A model generated the notes under the pieces. The model was not told where the DNA came from. It searched no databases and saw nothing but the letters and a program-made list of their open reading frames with translations. 24,636 bases of DNA from Anaerolineales bacterium UBA7227 (GTDB lineage: Bacteria; Chloroflexota; Anaerolineae; Anaerolineales; Villigracilaceae), in the NCBI GenBank assembly GCA_002473085.1, contig DKTP01000052.1, positions 1 through 24,636 on the forward strand. The letters are read 5' to 3'. The translations under genes were made by a program, and so were the position numbers. Below, piece by piece: positions 1-8,457 of this stretch. The first letter of the stretch is position 1. Every line of letters begins with the position of its first letter.

Positions 1-204
1 CATTGACTTCAAATCTTCCAGCGTCAACTGCGGCATCGGCGTGGCGGTCGCCGTCGCCGTCGGGACCGGCGTCCACGTGGCGGCTGTCGTGGGCGGCTCC
101 TCAACGGGCGAGGGGACCGGGGTGAGGGTCGGCGCGCAACCCGCCAAAACAACAGCGAAAACACACAGAACAACAACGAATCGTTTCACAGCGTCTTCCC
201 TCAT
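1..204 (-). CDS. Lipoprotein, N-terminal part only (runs off the left edge)
   Basis: Reading the minus strand from 204 gives 68 open codons to the window edge, so the C-terminus is missing. The product has a basic start, a hydrophobic stretch (VVVLCVFAVVL) and a lipobox LAGC, so it should be lipidated and cleaved at Cys23 (counted from the ATG) and held on the outer face of the membrane. A Thr/Pro/Ala-rich linker follows, with the mature domain presumably beyond the edge. The ATG at 204 lies 8 nt after the sigma-factor stop codon. A GTG at 189 (AGGGAAG about 7 nt before it) gives a tighter signal peptide and may be the real start. Function cannot be told from the linker; such linkers are common in Anaerolineae lipoproteins. 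Confidence 0.75.
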   Translation of the reverse strand, partial: MREDAVKRFVVVLCVFAVVLAGCAPTLTPVPSPVEEPPTTAATWTPVPTATATATPMPQLTLEDLKSM

Positions 205-212
205 ACGCGCCT

Positions 213-1847
213 TCAATCTCCCAAATAATCCCTCAACAACCTCGTCTGGGCGGGATGGCGAAGTTTCCGCAAAGCCTTGGCCTCAATCTGGCGGATGCGT
301 TCGCGAGTCACCTCGTAAAAATCGCTCACCTCGTCCAGCGTATGACTTTGCCCGTCCGCCAGCCCGAAGCGCAGTTCGAGCACCTGGCGCTCGCGCTCGG
401 TCAGCGTCGCGAGGGCGCGCTGGATCTGCTCGCGGAGCATCTCACGCGCGGCAGAATCGAGCGGGGAAATCAAATCCTCGTCGGGGATGAAATCCTCCAG
501 CCGGCTCGAATCGTCCCCGCCGACGGGCCCGTCCAGCGAGACGGGGTCCTCCGCGGCGCGGAGCACGCGTCCGATGCGGCGCACGGCCGAATCCAACTTG
601 CGCTGGACTGCGGCCTCGAGCGGCTGGTTTTCCGCGCGGGCGCGCAGCACAACCTGCACTTCCGACGTGGACAAATAACCGACCTCCAGGGCCAGCTCCT
701 CGAAACTGGGATCGCGCCCCAATTCCTGCGTCAACTGATGCTGGGCGCGCAGAATGCGCGTGATCGAATCGAACAGATAGACCGGGATGCGGATGGTGCG
801 CGCCTGCTCGGCGATGGAACGGTTGATGGACTGGCGGATCCACCAGGTGGCATACGTGCTGAACTTGAAGCCGCGCCGCGCGTCGAACTTGTTAATGGCG
901 CGCAGCAACCCAAGATTCCCCTCCTGGATCAGGTCGAGGAACGGGATGCCGCGCCCGAGGTAACGCTTGGCTACGCTCACCACCAGCCGCAGGTTGGCGC
1001 GGATGAGCGCGTGATGCGCCTCCTCCGCCCGGGCGCGGACGGCGTCCATTTCAGCCTCGAGGACGGAATCGCACGGCAGGCGCCCGTACATCGTCCGCAG
1101 GGCAGGCAGCGCGCCGCGCGCGCGGAGATGCGTCAGCAGCCATTCGGCGTACTCGGCCGGGAACAGGTACAGGCATAGAAAGACGGAAAAGGCCTTGCGC
1201 ACCAGCGTGTCCCAGAGCGGATTGCGTCCCCACAACGCGCCGGCAAGATAGGAATGGAAATACGAGGGCTGGCCCGCGTCCCATTGCCGATGAAGCGCCT
1301 GGGCCTCAGCCAGCGCAAGGGACAGGTCGGGCAGGGCCGCGTCGAGGTTCGCCGCGTCCTCCGCGAAACGCGTCCACGAAGTATCCAGCTCGCGGACGAC
1401 GGCGTGGTAGACCGCGCAGGCCAGTCCCACGCCCTTGCGGACGGGATGCCGCCGAAACGTCAGGAGAAGGCGTTCGGCTTCGATGCAGATCGAGAGGCGG
1501 AACTCGCTGTCCACGTCCAGCAATTTCACCAGGCCGATCTCGGTCAGGTAGAGGCGGACGGGGTCTTCCATCCACTCCGCGGAGGCGGCCTGGGGCTTAA
1601 AGTCCAGTTCAGATTCGTCCAGTTCCTCTCCGGCCCGCAGAAGATTCGGCAGGTCTGGCTCCCCCATTTCTTCGTTCTGGTTCATCAAATCGCGGACGCC
1701 GTCCAAACCGCTCCCGGCCTCGTTGAAGTCTTCCTCTTCGCCATCGAACAGCGACTCATCCCGCGCCGCGTCCCTGCGCTTTGGGGGGCGCGGATGCGGC
1801 GGGGAAGGTTCCTCGCGCCGGGGCGGATGGGAGCGCTTGGCGGTCAT
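213..1847 (-). CDS. rpoD: RNA polymerase sigma factor, sigma-70 (RpoD/SigA family)
   Basis: A 544-aa sigma factor that recruits RNA polymerase to -35/-10 promoters. The first ~90 residues are charged and poorly conserved. Region 1.2 begins near residue 94 ([17 protein letters not shown]). A spacer of about 150 residues separates it from region 2, which carries [14 protein letters not shown] (305-318) and [15 protein letters not shown] (about 327-341). Region 4.2 ends with [18 protein letters not shown] (513-530), the -35-binding helix-turn-helix. A stretch at about 403-430 between regions 3 and 4 looks longer than usual. The gene starts 1 nt after the dnaG stop, so the two are almost certainly co-transcribed and translationally coupled, as in the classic dnaG-rpoD operon. 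The start is fixed by that junction. It is probably the housekeeping sigma factor, but a second group-1/2 copy elsewhere cannot be excluded. Confidence 0.93.
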   Translation of the reverse strand: MTAKRSHPPRREEPSPPHPRPPKRRDAARDESLFDGEEEDFNEAGSGLDGVRDLMNQNEEMGEPDLPNLLRAGEELDESELDFKPQAASAEWMEDPVRLYLTEIGLVKLLDVDSEFRLSICIEAERLLLTFRRHPVRKGVGLACAVYHAVVRELDTSWTRFAEDAANLDAALPDLSLALAEAQALHRQWDAGQPSYFHSYLAGALWGRNPLWDTLVRKAFSVFLCLYLFPAEYAEWLLTHLRARGALPALRTMYGRLPCDSVLEAEMDAVRARAEEAHHALIRANLRLVVSVAKRYLGRGIPFLDLIQEGNLGLLRAINKFDARRGFKFSTYATWWIRQSINRSIAEQARTIRIPVYLFDSITRILRAQHQLTQELGRDPSFEELALEVGYLSTSEVQVVLRARAENQPLEAAVQRKLDSAVRRIGRVLRAAEDPVSLDGPVGGDDSSRLEDFIPDEDLISPLDSAAREMLREQIQRALATLTERERQVLELRFGLADGQSHTLDEVSDFYEVTRERIRQIEAKALRKLRHPAQTRLLRDYLGD

Positions 1848-1848
1848 C

Positions 1849-3768
1849 TCACGTTTTTCGTTTCGATGTCAACCGTCGGTTTGCCTGGTCAATGGATTGG
1901 ATCAACCTCGTCAGTTGTAAAACCTGCTGCTGGTACAGCGAGGCGCGCGGGTCGCCGTCCTGCTGGGACTCCTCCTGCAAAAAACGCGTCTGGGTCAGTT
2001 CGCGGTTGGCGCGCGCCCGCCGCAATTTCTGTACCAGCCGCTGAAGTTCCTCCAGCAATTTATCTTCCAGCGGTTCGAGGTTTTCGGTCTGCGCGAGAAA
2101 CTCCTGCGCGAGTCCCTGCAGCGAATCGGGCAGGTGGATCGCCACGTACTGATGCTGGTCGCTTTCCACCTGCTCCAACGATTGGCGCACGACGCTCAGG
2201 AACACCTGATGGTCAGTATACTCGAAATCCTCCGGCGAGAGAGACGCCAGGCCGCTCTCTTGCAGGCGGCGGTCGAGACGATACAGCAACTCGGGGCGGC
2301 GGAAGAGGATGCCAAGACAATACGATTCGGACTTCGTCCCCGGCGGAACGACAAAGGCGACCGACTCGCTCGTTTCCTCCTGGCGGATCGGCCTGCGCCG
2401 CCTCGCGCCCGGACTTCGAGCGGGCGCGCCGATCAACGCGCTTTCGTCCACCCGCAGCATTCGCGCCAACGCCTGGCGATAGGTGTCGCGCTCCAACTCG
2501 GTGGGCAGGTCTTCGATCAACGGGATGACTTGCGCGGCAATTTGATTCTTCGTCTTCGCGTCGTTGAGGTCCTGCCCGGCGGCGAGCGTCTCCATCACGT
2601 GCGTCACAATGGGCCTGGCGTTTTCGATCAGCCGCGCCCATTCGTCTTTGTCCCGCGCCGCGATCTCGTCGGGATCGAGTCCGTCGGGCAGGGAGGCCAC
2701 GCGCAGGTCGGCTTGCAGGCGGGCTTCGTTGCGGAGCAGGCCGCGCGCGTCGAAGCCGAGTTCGCCCTCGCGGTCCATCGCGGAGCGCGCCGCGTCCAGC
2801 CCGCGCAGGATGGCTTTCTGTCCCGCGGTGTCGGGGTCCAGCGCGAGGACGATTCGCCGCGTGGAACGTTTGAGCAGGCGCAGCTGGTCTTCGGTTAAAG
2901 CAGTCCCCATCGGCGAGACGACGTTCTCGTACCCCGCCTGATGGAGCGCGATCACGTCGAAGTAGCCCTCCACGATGACGGCCTGGTCCGCGGCGCGGAT
3001 CGGCTTGCGGGCGCGGTCGAGGCCGTAGAGCAGGCGTCCCTTCGAAAAGATCGGCGTCTCGGGAGAATTCAAAAATTTGGGAATGTCGTCCGAGTCCACG
3101 ATGCGCGCGCCGAACCCGGCCATGCGTCCCTGCTCGTCGCGGATGGGAATCATAATGCGGTGGCGAAAGCGGTCGTAGACGGCGGATTGGGAAGCGGCGG
3201 ACTGGTCGGCTTCGCGGACGGTGAGGAGGCCCGCGTCGACGAGTTCCTGTTCCGAGTAGCCGCGCGCGGTGAAGTGTTTGAGGGCGGTATCGTAGCCGCG
3301 CGGCGCGTAGCCCAGTCCGAAGGTCTCGATGGCAGAGTCGGTCAGTCCGCGCTTTTCGCGCAGGTAAGAGAGAATCTCGGGGTTGCCGAGCAGATGTCCG
3401 CGATAGAAGACGACCGCGTCCTCCAGCAGTTTGCGGAGGGTGTCGTAGGCTTCCTTCTGTTCGGGCGATTCGCGCTGGAACGATTCGACGGTCACCCCGG
3501 CGCGGGCGGCAAGTTTTTCGAGGGCCTCTTTGAAGTCGATCCCCTCTTTCTTCATCACGAACTTGAAGATGTCGCCGCCCTCGTTGCACGCGCCGAAGCA
3601 GCGCCACGTCCCCGTCTCGGGCCAGACGACGAAGGCGGGCGTGCGCTTGTTATCGTGGAAGGGACAGAAGCCCGTGTAGTTCCGTCCCGTGTGGCGCAGT
3701 TTGACTCCCGCCTCGGAGACGAGGTCCACGATGTCTATGCGGGATTTGATTTCGTCAATGGTTGACAT
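1849..3768 (-). CDS. dnaG: DNA primase DnaG
   Basis: A 639-aa primase that makes RNA primers at the replication fork. The N-terminal CHC2-type zinc module shows C35, H38, C57 and C61 (FCPFH ... WRCFGAC); the last pair is CX3C rather than the usual CX2C, consistent with a lineage variant. The catalytic core includes [18 protein letters not shown] (199-214). The TOPRIM part has EGYFDV (267-272) and LALDPDTAG (309-317), which supply the metal-binding Glu and Asp residues. The C-terminal ~200 residues are helical and should bind the helicase. It is first in a two-gene unit with the sigma factor. A TATAAT box at 3810-3815 (minus) lies about 42 nt before the ATG and is the likely promoter; no clear Shine-Dalgarno is seen. 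Confidence 0.96.
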   Translation of the reverse strand: MSTIDEIKSRIDIVDLVSEAGVKLRHTGRNYTGFCPFHDNKRTPAFVVWPETGTWRCFGACNEGGDIFKFVMKKEGIDFKEALEKLAARAGVTVESFQRESPEQKEAYDTLRKLLEDAVVFYRGHLLGNPEILSYLREKRGLTDSAIETFGLGYAPRGYDTALKHFTARGYSEQELVDAGLLTVREADQSAASQSAVYDRFRHRIMIPIRDEQGRMAGFGARIVDSDDIPKFLNSPETPIFSKGRLLYGLDRARKPIRAADQAVIVEGYFDVIALHQAGYENVVSPMGTALTEDQLRLLKRSTRRIVLALDPDTAGQKAILRGLDAARSAMDREGELGFDARGLLRNEARLQADLRVASLPDGLDPDEIAARDKDEWARLIENARPIVTHVMETLAAGQDLNDAKTKNQIAAQVIPLIEDLPTELERDTYRQALARMLRVDESALIGAPARSPGARRRRPIRQEETSESVAFVVPPGTKSESYCLGILFRRPELLYRLDRRLQESGLASLSPEDFEYTDHQVFLSVVRQSLEQVESDQHQYVAIHLPDSLQGLAQEFLAQTENLEPLEDKLLEELQRLVQKLRRARANRELTQTRFLQEESQQDGDPRASLYQQQVLQLTRLIQSIDQANRRLTSKRKT

Positions 3769-3809
3769 TTGGTAGCTGGTAAAGGCAATTGGAGACTGGC
3801 GGCAGGTGA

Positions 3810-3815
3810 ATTATA
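3810..3815 (-). promoter_or_regulatory. Putative -10 box of dnaG-rpoD
   Basis: TATAAT on the minus strand, 42 nt upstream of the dnaG ATG and downstream of the glyQS-operon hairpin. The -35 region is weak, so the assignment rests on the -10 match and position. Confidence 0.5.
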
Positions 3816-3887
3816 GACGCATTCGGAGATTTGAGAAGCGGGGGACGCTCGATTCTTCGATGGCGGCCGCGAAACTCGTCCAAAGCG

Positions 3888-3918
3888 AAACGGGACTGGC
3901 GATGAACCAGTCCCGTTT
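3888..3918 (-). terminator. Hairpin terminator after the glyQS operon
   Basis: A perfect 12-bp inverted repeat (AAACGGGACTGG at 3888-3899, CCAGTCCCGTTT at 3907-3918) with a 7-nt loop. It lies just downstream of the last small gene of the leftward glyQS operon and upstream of the dnaG promoter. The U-tract is short (the TTT belongs to the stem), so it may be a weak intrinsic terminator or an RNA 3'-end stabiliser. Confidence 0.7.
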
Positions 3919-3940
3919 GTTCTGGACAAAATTCGCTTCG

Positions 3941-4219
3941 TCAAGCCGCGACGGGAATGAAAATGTTGGGAGCTGAGAGAATTTTCTCCTTGCTGGATTT
4001 TACTCGCGCTAACACAACGGGTTTGCCCTGTCCGCTGCGCTTCTTTAATAAATCAAGATTGAACAGGGTAATTTCCGTGTCGTCCTCAGGCAAAATCACC
4101 AGCTCAAAATCATCGGGCAAAACGTTAAAAACCTGCGGGTGATCCAGCAAGTAACGCATAATTTGTCCCCATAAGGCGATATTTCGCTCGGCAACGTCAG
4201 TTTTCATTTTTCTAGCCAT
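3941..4219 (-). CDS. Small conserved protein of unknown function (DUF5647-like)
   Basis: A 92-residue soluble, acidic protein with no membrane segment or recognisable catalytic motif. Its middle (RYLLDHPQVFNVLPDDFELVILPEDD, split as RYLLDHP, LPDD and ILPEDD) recalls small Chloroflexota/cyanobacterial proteins filed as DUF5647; this is from memory and tentative. The ATG at 4219 is preferred because GGAGGT lies 7 nt before it; a second in-frame ATG is at 4207. The start overlaps the end of the preceding 105-aa gene by 16 nt, so the two are translated together. Small overlapping pairs like this can be toxin-antitoxin modules, but nothing in the sequence proves it. It is the last gene of the glyQS transcript. 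Confidence 0.7.
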   Translation of the reverse strand: MARKMKTDVAERNIALWGQIMRYLLDHPQVFNVLPDDFELVILPEDDTEITLFNLDLLKKRSGQGKPVVLARVKSSKEKILSAPNIFIPVAA

Positions 4220-4521
4220 TCTTCATACCTCCGACGATATTCTCGCCAATTCGACTTTAAATCATTCTCCGCGAAACTCAGTCCTTCTTCGTAACTACCG
4301 ACGGGCATGGCTTTTTTCTCTGCTTCACGGCGCGGATGAATTGTATCACGGTGGGCAAATCCATGAGCGGTGTCATAGCGAACGACTGGAAGCCATCCAT
4401 GATCCACAAAATAACATTCCAATTGCACTACAAACGATAGTACGCGGCCTCGCTCCAATTCAAAACGTACACGCAGGGCATTGTTGTCGTCAAAAGCATA
4501 GACATACGAAACGACCCGCAT
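4204..4521 (-). CDS. Small conserved protein of unknown function (contains VVRYDTAHGFAHRD)
   Basis: A 105-aa protein. It starts with beta-rich segments (VVSYVYAFDD, LRVRFELERGRVLSFVVQLE), then a very characteristic stretch VVRYDTAHGFAHRDTIHP with conserved-looking His, Asp and Arg residues, and ends in a charged helix (NWREYRRRYEEWLEK). The His/Asp-rich stretch could be an active site, but I cannot assign one; similar small proteins are known only as DUFs (possibly DUF7718). The ATG is 3 nt after the glyQS stop, and the gene overlaps the following 92-aa gene by 16 nt, so it is expressed from the glyQS operon. It could be the effector half of a toxin-antitoxin-like pair; that is inference from size and overlap only. 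Confidence 0.7.
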   Translation of the reverse strand: MRVVSYVYAFDDNNALRVRFELERGRVLSFVVQLECYFVDHGWLPVVRYDTAHGFAHRDTIHPRREAEKKAMPVGSYEEGLSFAENDLKSNWREYRRRYEEWLEK

Positions 4522-4524
4522 GTC

Positions 4525-7503
4525 TTAAAACCCTTCGAGTTTGCTCAAGTCGGCCAAACCTTTAGACAAATTGGCAATTTGCCCTACAAGGGCGAGGCGG
4601 TTTTGTTTCACCCTCTCGTCTTCCGCCATCACCAGCACCTTGTCAAAGAAGGCGTTGATGGACGGGACGAGGGCGACGACGGTCTCGAGGAACTCATTGA
4701 CAGAAGACGGAAGATGGGAGACGGAGGCGCGCAATGCCTTGTACAGTTCCTTCTCCTCGGCCTCGACGAACAGCGCTTCGCTGACGTCGGTCTTCGGTCC
4801 CCCGTCCGCGGCCTGACTCCGCAGGATGCGGACGCAGCGCGCGAACGCGGGCAGGATGGTTGACCAGTCCTCGCGTCCGACCCACGCTTGCAGCTGCTTC
4901 ACCGCCCGAGCCGACGCGGCCGGGTTGGCGGACTGCTCCGCAAGAACCGCGTCCACGACATCGTAGCGGAAGCCCATGTCCTTCAGCGTCACGCTCAAAC
5001 GTCCCGCGATGAAATCGAGGATTTGTTTTCGAGTCTCGTCGCTCACCGCGATGGGCTGGATCTTGGCCGATAACTGGACAGCCTGCGCGAGGTCAAAGTC
5101 CATGTCGTGTTCGATCAGCGGCTGGACGATTCCGATCGCGGCGCGGCGCAGGCCGAACGGGTCTTTCGCGCCCGTGGGAGCCAGTCCCGCCGCGAAGAGG
5201 CCGACCAGCGAGTCGATGCGGTCGGTCAGCGCGACGGCCGCGCCGATCTGAGTCTGCGGGACGGCGCGATACTGCTCGGCGATTGCCGCCGCCACTTCCT
5301 CCGATTCTCCCGAACGCAGCGCGTACTCGCCGCCGATGACGCCCTGCAGCGAGGTCATCTCGGCGACCATCTTCGTGGCGAGGTCCGCTTTGGAGAGGTA
5401 GACCGCGCGCGCCAGCGGTTTGATGGTCTCCAGCCCTTTGAAGCCGAGCAAAGCGCCGATCTCCGCGCCGAGTTTCAACATGCGGTCAGACTTGTCGAGC
5501 ATGGAGCCGAGTTTGGCGTGGAAGGTGAGCGCGGCGAGTTTGGGACGATATTCCTCGAGTTTCAGTTTAAGGTCTTCGCGCACGAAGAAATTCGCGTCCG
5601 CAAAGCGCGCGCCGAGAACGTGTTCGTTCCCCTGGCGGACAATGTCAATGCCGATATCGTCGCCGTTGCGGATGGCGATGAAGCGAGGGAGGAGATTGGG
5701 AGATTGGAGATTGGAGATTGGGAAGTAACGCTGGCGCTTCTTCATCACCGAAATGATGACATCCTTTGGTAATTGTAAAAAATCTTCGTTGAATCCGCCC
5801 ATGACGGCGGTGGGGGTTTCGACGAGGTTGGCGACTTCGCTGAGCAGGTCGTCTTCGATCAGGGCCTCGCCGCCGACGAGCGCCGCGGCCTGCTTGACCT
5901 GCTCCACGATGGAGGCTTTGCGCTCTTCCTTGTCGAGGACGATGCCCGCCTCGCGAATCGCGTCGAAATATTTATCGGCGGAGGGAATTTTGATTTCGGG
6001 CGAGTCGTGCGGACGCAACCCGCGCGTAACGCTGCCCGAAACGACGCCCGCGTATTCGAACGGGACGACCGTCTCGCCGAACAAGGCGGCCAGCCAGCGG
6101 ATGGGACGCGAGAACGCGACGCCCGAATCGTTCCACTTCATGGACTTCTCGAACTTGATCTCCGCGATCAGCTTCGGCAGCGCCTCGGCGAGGACTTCGG
6201 GCGTCGGGCGTCCTTTTTGACGGACGACGGCGAAGACGTACCTGCCTCCGTTCTCCTCGCGGATTTGGAGATCTTTCACGTCCACGTTATTTTTCTTCGC
6301 AAAGCCCATGCCAGCCTGAGTCGGTTTGCCGTCTTTGTCGAAGGCTTTTTCCGCGGGCGGACCTTTGACCGTCTCTTCGCGGTCGGGCTGGGTCGGGGCG
6401 AGGGAGTCTATCGAAACAGTCAACCGCCTCGGGGTCGCGAAGACGCGGACGTCGCCGTGGGTGAGGTGAAGGTCATCGAGGAGGGACGGGATACGAGTTA
6501 CAAGATACGCGTGGGCGGAGTCCACATCCGAGGCGGGGAGTTCTTCGACGCCGATCTCGAAGAGCAGAGAGCAGGGAGAGGAGAGCGGAGAGTAGTCGGG
6601 CTTACTGATCTCGGTTTTCTGTTCTCTATTCGCTTTGAGCAACGGATACTCCGCCTGCTTGCGTTGCTCCTCGTATCCTTCGGCGACGCGGCGGGCGAGT
6701 TCGCGCATGCGGCGGAAGAAGGCCTGGCGTTCGGCGACGGAGATGGCGCCGCGCGTGTCGAGGATGTTGAAGGAGTGCGAGCATTTGAGGACGTAGTCGT
6801 GCGCGGGGAGGATGAGTCCAGCCGCGAGGCAGGCGTCCGCTTCGGCGGAGAAGAGATCGTACATGGCGCGGACGCGTTCCACGTCGGCGGTCTCGAAATA
6901 ATATTTGGAGTGTTCGAACTCCTCCTTGCGGCGGATCTCGCCGTAGGTCACGTTTGCGCCGTAGGGTTCGTCCCAGATGGCTTTGGCGTTGTTGAGCGCG
7001 ATGAGGATGCGTTCGAGGCCGTAGGTGAGTTCGACCGAGACGGGATCGAGCGTCACGCCGCCCATCTGCTGGAAGTAGGTGAACTGCGTGATCTCCTGCC
7101 CGTCGAGCCAGACCTCCCAGCCGAGTCCCCAGGCGGAGATGGCGGGCTGCTCCCAGTTGTCCTCCACGAAGCGGATGTCGTGCTGGCGCGGGTCTATGCC
7201 GAGGGCTTTGAGCGACTCGAGATAGAGTTCCTGCGGGTTGCCCGTATCGGGCTTGAGGATGACTTGAAACTGCGTGTGCAGTTGAAAGCGGTTGGGATTC
7301 TCGCCGTAGCGCCCGTCGTCGGGGCGGACGGACGGCTCGACGTAGGCGACGTTCCACGGCTCGGGTCCGAGCACGCGCAGGAAGGTGTTGGGATTCATCG
7401 TCCCCGCGCCGACCTGGGTGTAGTAGGGCTGGGTGATGAGACAGCCATGGTCTGCCCAGAATTGTTGGAGGGCGAGGATGATGGATTGGAAGGAGGAAGG
7501 CAT
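4525..7503 (-). CDS. glyQS: Glycyl-tRNA synthetase, alpha and beta subunits fused
   Basis: A 992-aa enzyme that charges tRNA-Gly with glycine. Residues 1 to ~290 are the alpha (GlyQ) catalytic subunit: [52 protein letters not shown]. Residues ~312-992 are the beta (GlyS) subunit, starting [14 protein letters not shown] and containing FSRPIRWL, a degenerate HD-like region and a C-terminal anticodon-binding part. Most bacteria with this type encode two genes; single-chain fusions are known, for example in Chlamydia. The junction (~291-311) and a loop near residue 600 ([15 protein letters not shown]) are coded by heptamer tandem repeats, so repeat DNA has been absorbed into the gene. A likely promoter is TTGGAT-N18-TATAAT (minus, 7551-7580), with the ATG about 48 nt downstream. 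Confidence 0.96.
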   Translation of the reverse strand: MPSSFQSIILALQQFWADHGCLITQPYYTQVGAGTMNPNTFLRVLGPEPWNVAYVEPSVRPDDGRYGENPNRFQLHTQFQVILKPDTGNPQELYLESLKALGIDPRQHDIRFVEDNWEQPAISAWGLGWEVWLDGQEITQFTYFQQMGGVTLDPVSVELTYGLERILIALNNAKAIWDEPYGANVTYGEIRRKEEFEHSKYYFETADVERVRAMYDLFSAEADACLAAGLILPAHDYVLKCSHSFNILDTRGAISVAERQAFFRRMRELARRVAEGYEEQRKQAEYPLLKANREQKTEISKPDYSPLSSPCSLLFEIGVEELPASDVDSAHAYLVTRIPSLLDDLHLTHGDVRVFATPRRLTVSIDSLAPTQPDREETVKGPPAEKAFDKDGKPTQAGMGFAKKNNVDVKDLQIREENGGRYVFAVVRQKGRPTPEVLAEALPKLIAEIKFEKSMKWNDSGVAFSRPIRWLAALFGETVVPFEYAGVVSGSVTRGLRPHDSPEIKIPSADKYFDAIREAGIVLDKEERKASIVEQVKQAAALVGGEALIEDDLLSEVANLVETPTAVMGGFNEDFLQLPKDVIISVMKKRQRYFPISNLQSPNLLPRFIAIRNGDDIGIDIVRQGNEHVLGARFADANFFVREDLKLKLEEYRPKLAALTFHAKLGSMLDKSDRMLKLGAEIGALLGFKGLETIKPLARAVYLSKADLATKMVAEMTSLQGVIGGEYALRSGESEEVAAAIAEQYRAVPQTQIGAAVALTDRIDSLVGLFAAGLAPTGAKDPFGLRRAAIGIVQPLIEHDMDFDLAQAVQLSAKIQPIAVSDETRKQILDFIAGRLSVTLKDMGFRYDVVDAVLAEQSANPAASARAVKQLQAWVGREDWSTILPAFARCVRILRSQAADGGPKTDVSEALFVEAEEKELYKALRASVSHLPSSVNEFLETVVALVPSINAFFDKVLVMAEDERVKQNRLALVGQIANLSKGLADLSKLEGF
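5692..5722. repeat. Heptamer tandem repeat inside glyQS
   Basis: Four copies of GAGATTG (CAATCTC on the coding strand) with one or two extra G. It codes for [11 protein letters not shown] in the GlyS part, replacing the usual short acidic loop between YFP and LLPxFI. Three heptamers equal seven codons, so the reading frame is kept. Confidence 0.8.
6560..6594. repeat. Degenerate heptamer repeat in the GlyQ-GlyS linker
   Basis: On the coding strand about five degenerate units of CTCTCYG are read as [11 protein letters not shown], exactly where the alpha subunit ends and the beta subunit begins. Confidence 0.6.
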
Positions 7504-7504
7504 A

Positions 7505-7565
7505 GTTTTCAGTGACCAGTGTTCAGTGTTCAGTTTGGGAGAGCGAGGGGATTATAACTGATGGA
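7505..7565. repeat. Direct repeat, left copy (61 bp)
   Basis: Identical to 8283-8336 except for one extra 7-bp unit (TGTTCAG). The two copies flank the DUF5674-like two-gene cassette. Internally it is built from heptamer-like units and ends with GGGGATTATAACTGATGGA, which includes the putative glyQS -10 box read on the minus strand. Confidence 0.9.
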
Positions 7566-7580
7566 TAATGTATAATCCAA
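7551..7580 (-). promoter_or_regulatory. Putative glyQS promoter
   Basis: On the minus strand TTGGAT (7575-7580), an 18-nt spacer and TATAAT (7551-7556), about 48 nt upstream of the glyQS ATG. It overlaps the -10 box of the divergent DUF5674-like gene. Confidence 0.55.
7571..7576 (+). promoter_or_regulatory. Putative -10 box of a leaderless gene
   Basis: TATAAT ending exactly 6 nt before the ATG at 7583. Transcription would start at or next to the A of the ATG, leaving no room for a ribosome binding site. Confidence 0.55.
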
Positions 7581-7582
7581 GC

Positions 7583-7921
7583 ATGATCTATATCCTGCAA
7601 TCCCTGCCGACGCCTGAACAGATCGTAGAAATGTCCAAAGAATATAAAACGATGATCAAGATCGTCGTGGATATTCGCCGCCGAATTTTGGCGGGCGGCG
7701 GGGAGATGCACGCAGACTGCGAACAGGCTCTTTTGGAGAACGGCAGCGAGCAGGACGACCTTTGGGGCGCGAACTGGTATCCCGCCGACCAACGTATTGA
7801 ATTTGAATCGCTCATTAATATCCGCCCAAGGTTGGGGAATCGCAGTATTTTAATCCAAGACGAGGAATTGCGGAAAAAGGTTGAAGCCGTCGCTAGAAAA
7901 ATCTTTGGAGGCGCGACATGA
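7583..7921 (+). CDS. DUF5674 family protein
   Basis: A 112-aa protein when started at the ATG at 7583 (MIYILQSLPTPEQI), which matches the way I recall this family beginning. An upstream ATG at 7568 overlaps the -10 box and is less likely. Landmarks are VVDIRRRILAGGGEMHADCE, then DDLWGANWYP and FESLINIRP, which are typical of DUF5674, a family with no proven function. There is no membrane segment. The stop codon overlaps the ATG of the next gene (ATGA), so the two form one translational unit. The pair is bracketed by direct repeats (7505-7565 and 8283-8336), suggesting a cassette that was inserted or moved as a block. Family call from memory; function unknown. Confidence 0.8.
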   Translation: MIYILQSLPTPEQIVEMSKEYKTMIKIVVDIRRRILAGGGEMHADCEQALLENGSEQDDLWGANWYPADQRIEFESLINIRPRLGNRSILIQDEELRKKVEAVARKIFGGAT

Positions 7922-8265
7922 CGGACAAAGAGAAAAAACGCGAACGCTTTCTGCGCGATCCCCTTCCCCGCAGGCTGGGCGGACTCGCCGCTACGCTGGG
8001 GCGGATTTCGTCCTCCGCCCGCGCCGCAAACGACCCGACGGTGGTGCAAAACCTTTTGGAAGAGGCAAAATACTACATCGAGTGGACCGCCGCCGAAGCT
8101 GAACCCGAAGCCGCCGCAGAATTGGTCTCGATGCAAACGTTGATTGCCTTATGGGAAAAAGGCTGGGACAGCGCGGTTCAGAATATCAGTCAGCGCACCC
8201 TGCTTTCCGTGCAAGCCAAGCAATGGTCGGATCGAGCGCTGGAGATATCGGGGTTGTTGGGGTAG
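7918..8265 (+). CDS. Unknown protein partnered with the DUF5674-like protein
   Basis: A 115-aa protein that I do not recognise. It opens with a basic segment (DKEKKRERFLRDPLPRRLGGL), followed by predicted helices rich in Ala and Glu (LLEEAKYYIEWTAAEAEPEAAAELVSMQ) and a helical C-terminus; no signal peptide or catalytic motif is visible. GGAGG 6 nt upstream supports the ATG at 7918, and the 4-nt overlap with the preceding gene shows coupling. The mostly helical make-up and the tight pairing suggest that it binds its neighbour, possibly as an antitoxin or scaffold. That is inference only. Confidence 0.7.
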   Translation: MTDKEKKRERFLRDPLPRRLGGLAATLGRISSSARAANDPTVVQNLLEEAKYYIEWTAAEAEPEAAAELVSMQTLIALWEKGWDSAVQNISQRTLLSVQAKQWSDRALEISGLLG

Positions 8266-8282
8266 AGGTTGGAAGAGGGCTG

Positions 8283-8336
8283 GTTTTCAGTGACCAGTGT
8301 TCAGTTTGGGAGAGCGAGGGGATTATAACTGATGGA
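8283..8336. repeat. Direct repeat, right copy (54 bp)
   Basis: Same sequence and orientation as 7505-7565, lacking one TGTTCAG heptamer. It lies 17 bp after the second cassette gene. The one-unit difference shows that the heptamers expand or contract. Confidence 0.9.
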
Positions 8337-8342
8337 AAGACG

Positions 8343-8379
8343 ATGGACGATAGACCGTTAACCGTGGCCTATCGTCCAT
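8343..8379. repeat. Inverted repeat between the cassette and the TIR gene
   Basis: ATGGACGATAGACC (8343-8356) pairs with GGCCTATCGTCCAT (8366-8379) at 13 of 14 positions around a 9-nt loop. It has no clear U-tract, so it may be a repeat-derived hairpin rather than a terminator. The rest of 8380-8457 holds no recognisable feature. Confidence 0.6.
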
Positions 8380-8457
8380 TGTTTGATTTGCGTTTCGTGC
8401 GACGGAGGAGCTAATTCTGTTTTGAGAGGTTTTATCTACGCCTTTGGTATTAATAAT

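Noticed and set aside
1254..2528. 424-aa plus-strand open frame over dnaG and rpoD
   Set aside because: Crosses the junction of two identified minus-strand genes; no domain.
6007..7515. 502-aa plus-strand open frame opposite glyQS
   Set aside because: Antisense to the conserved GlyQ and GlyS motifs, with no recognisable protein features.
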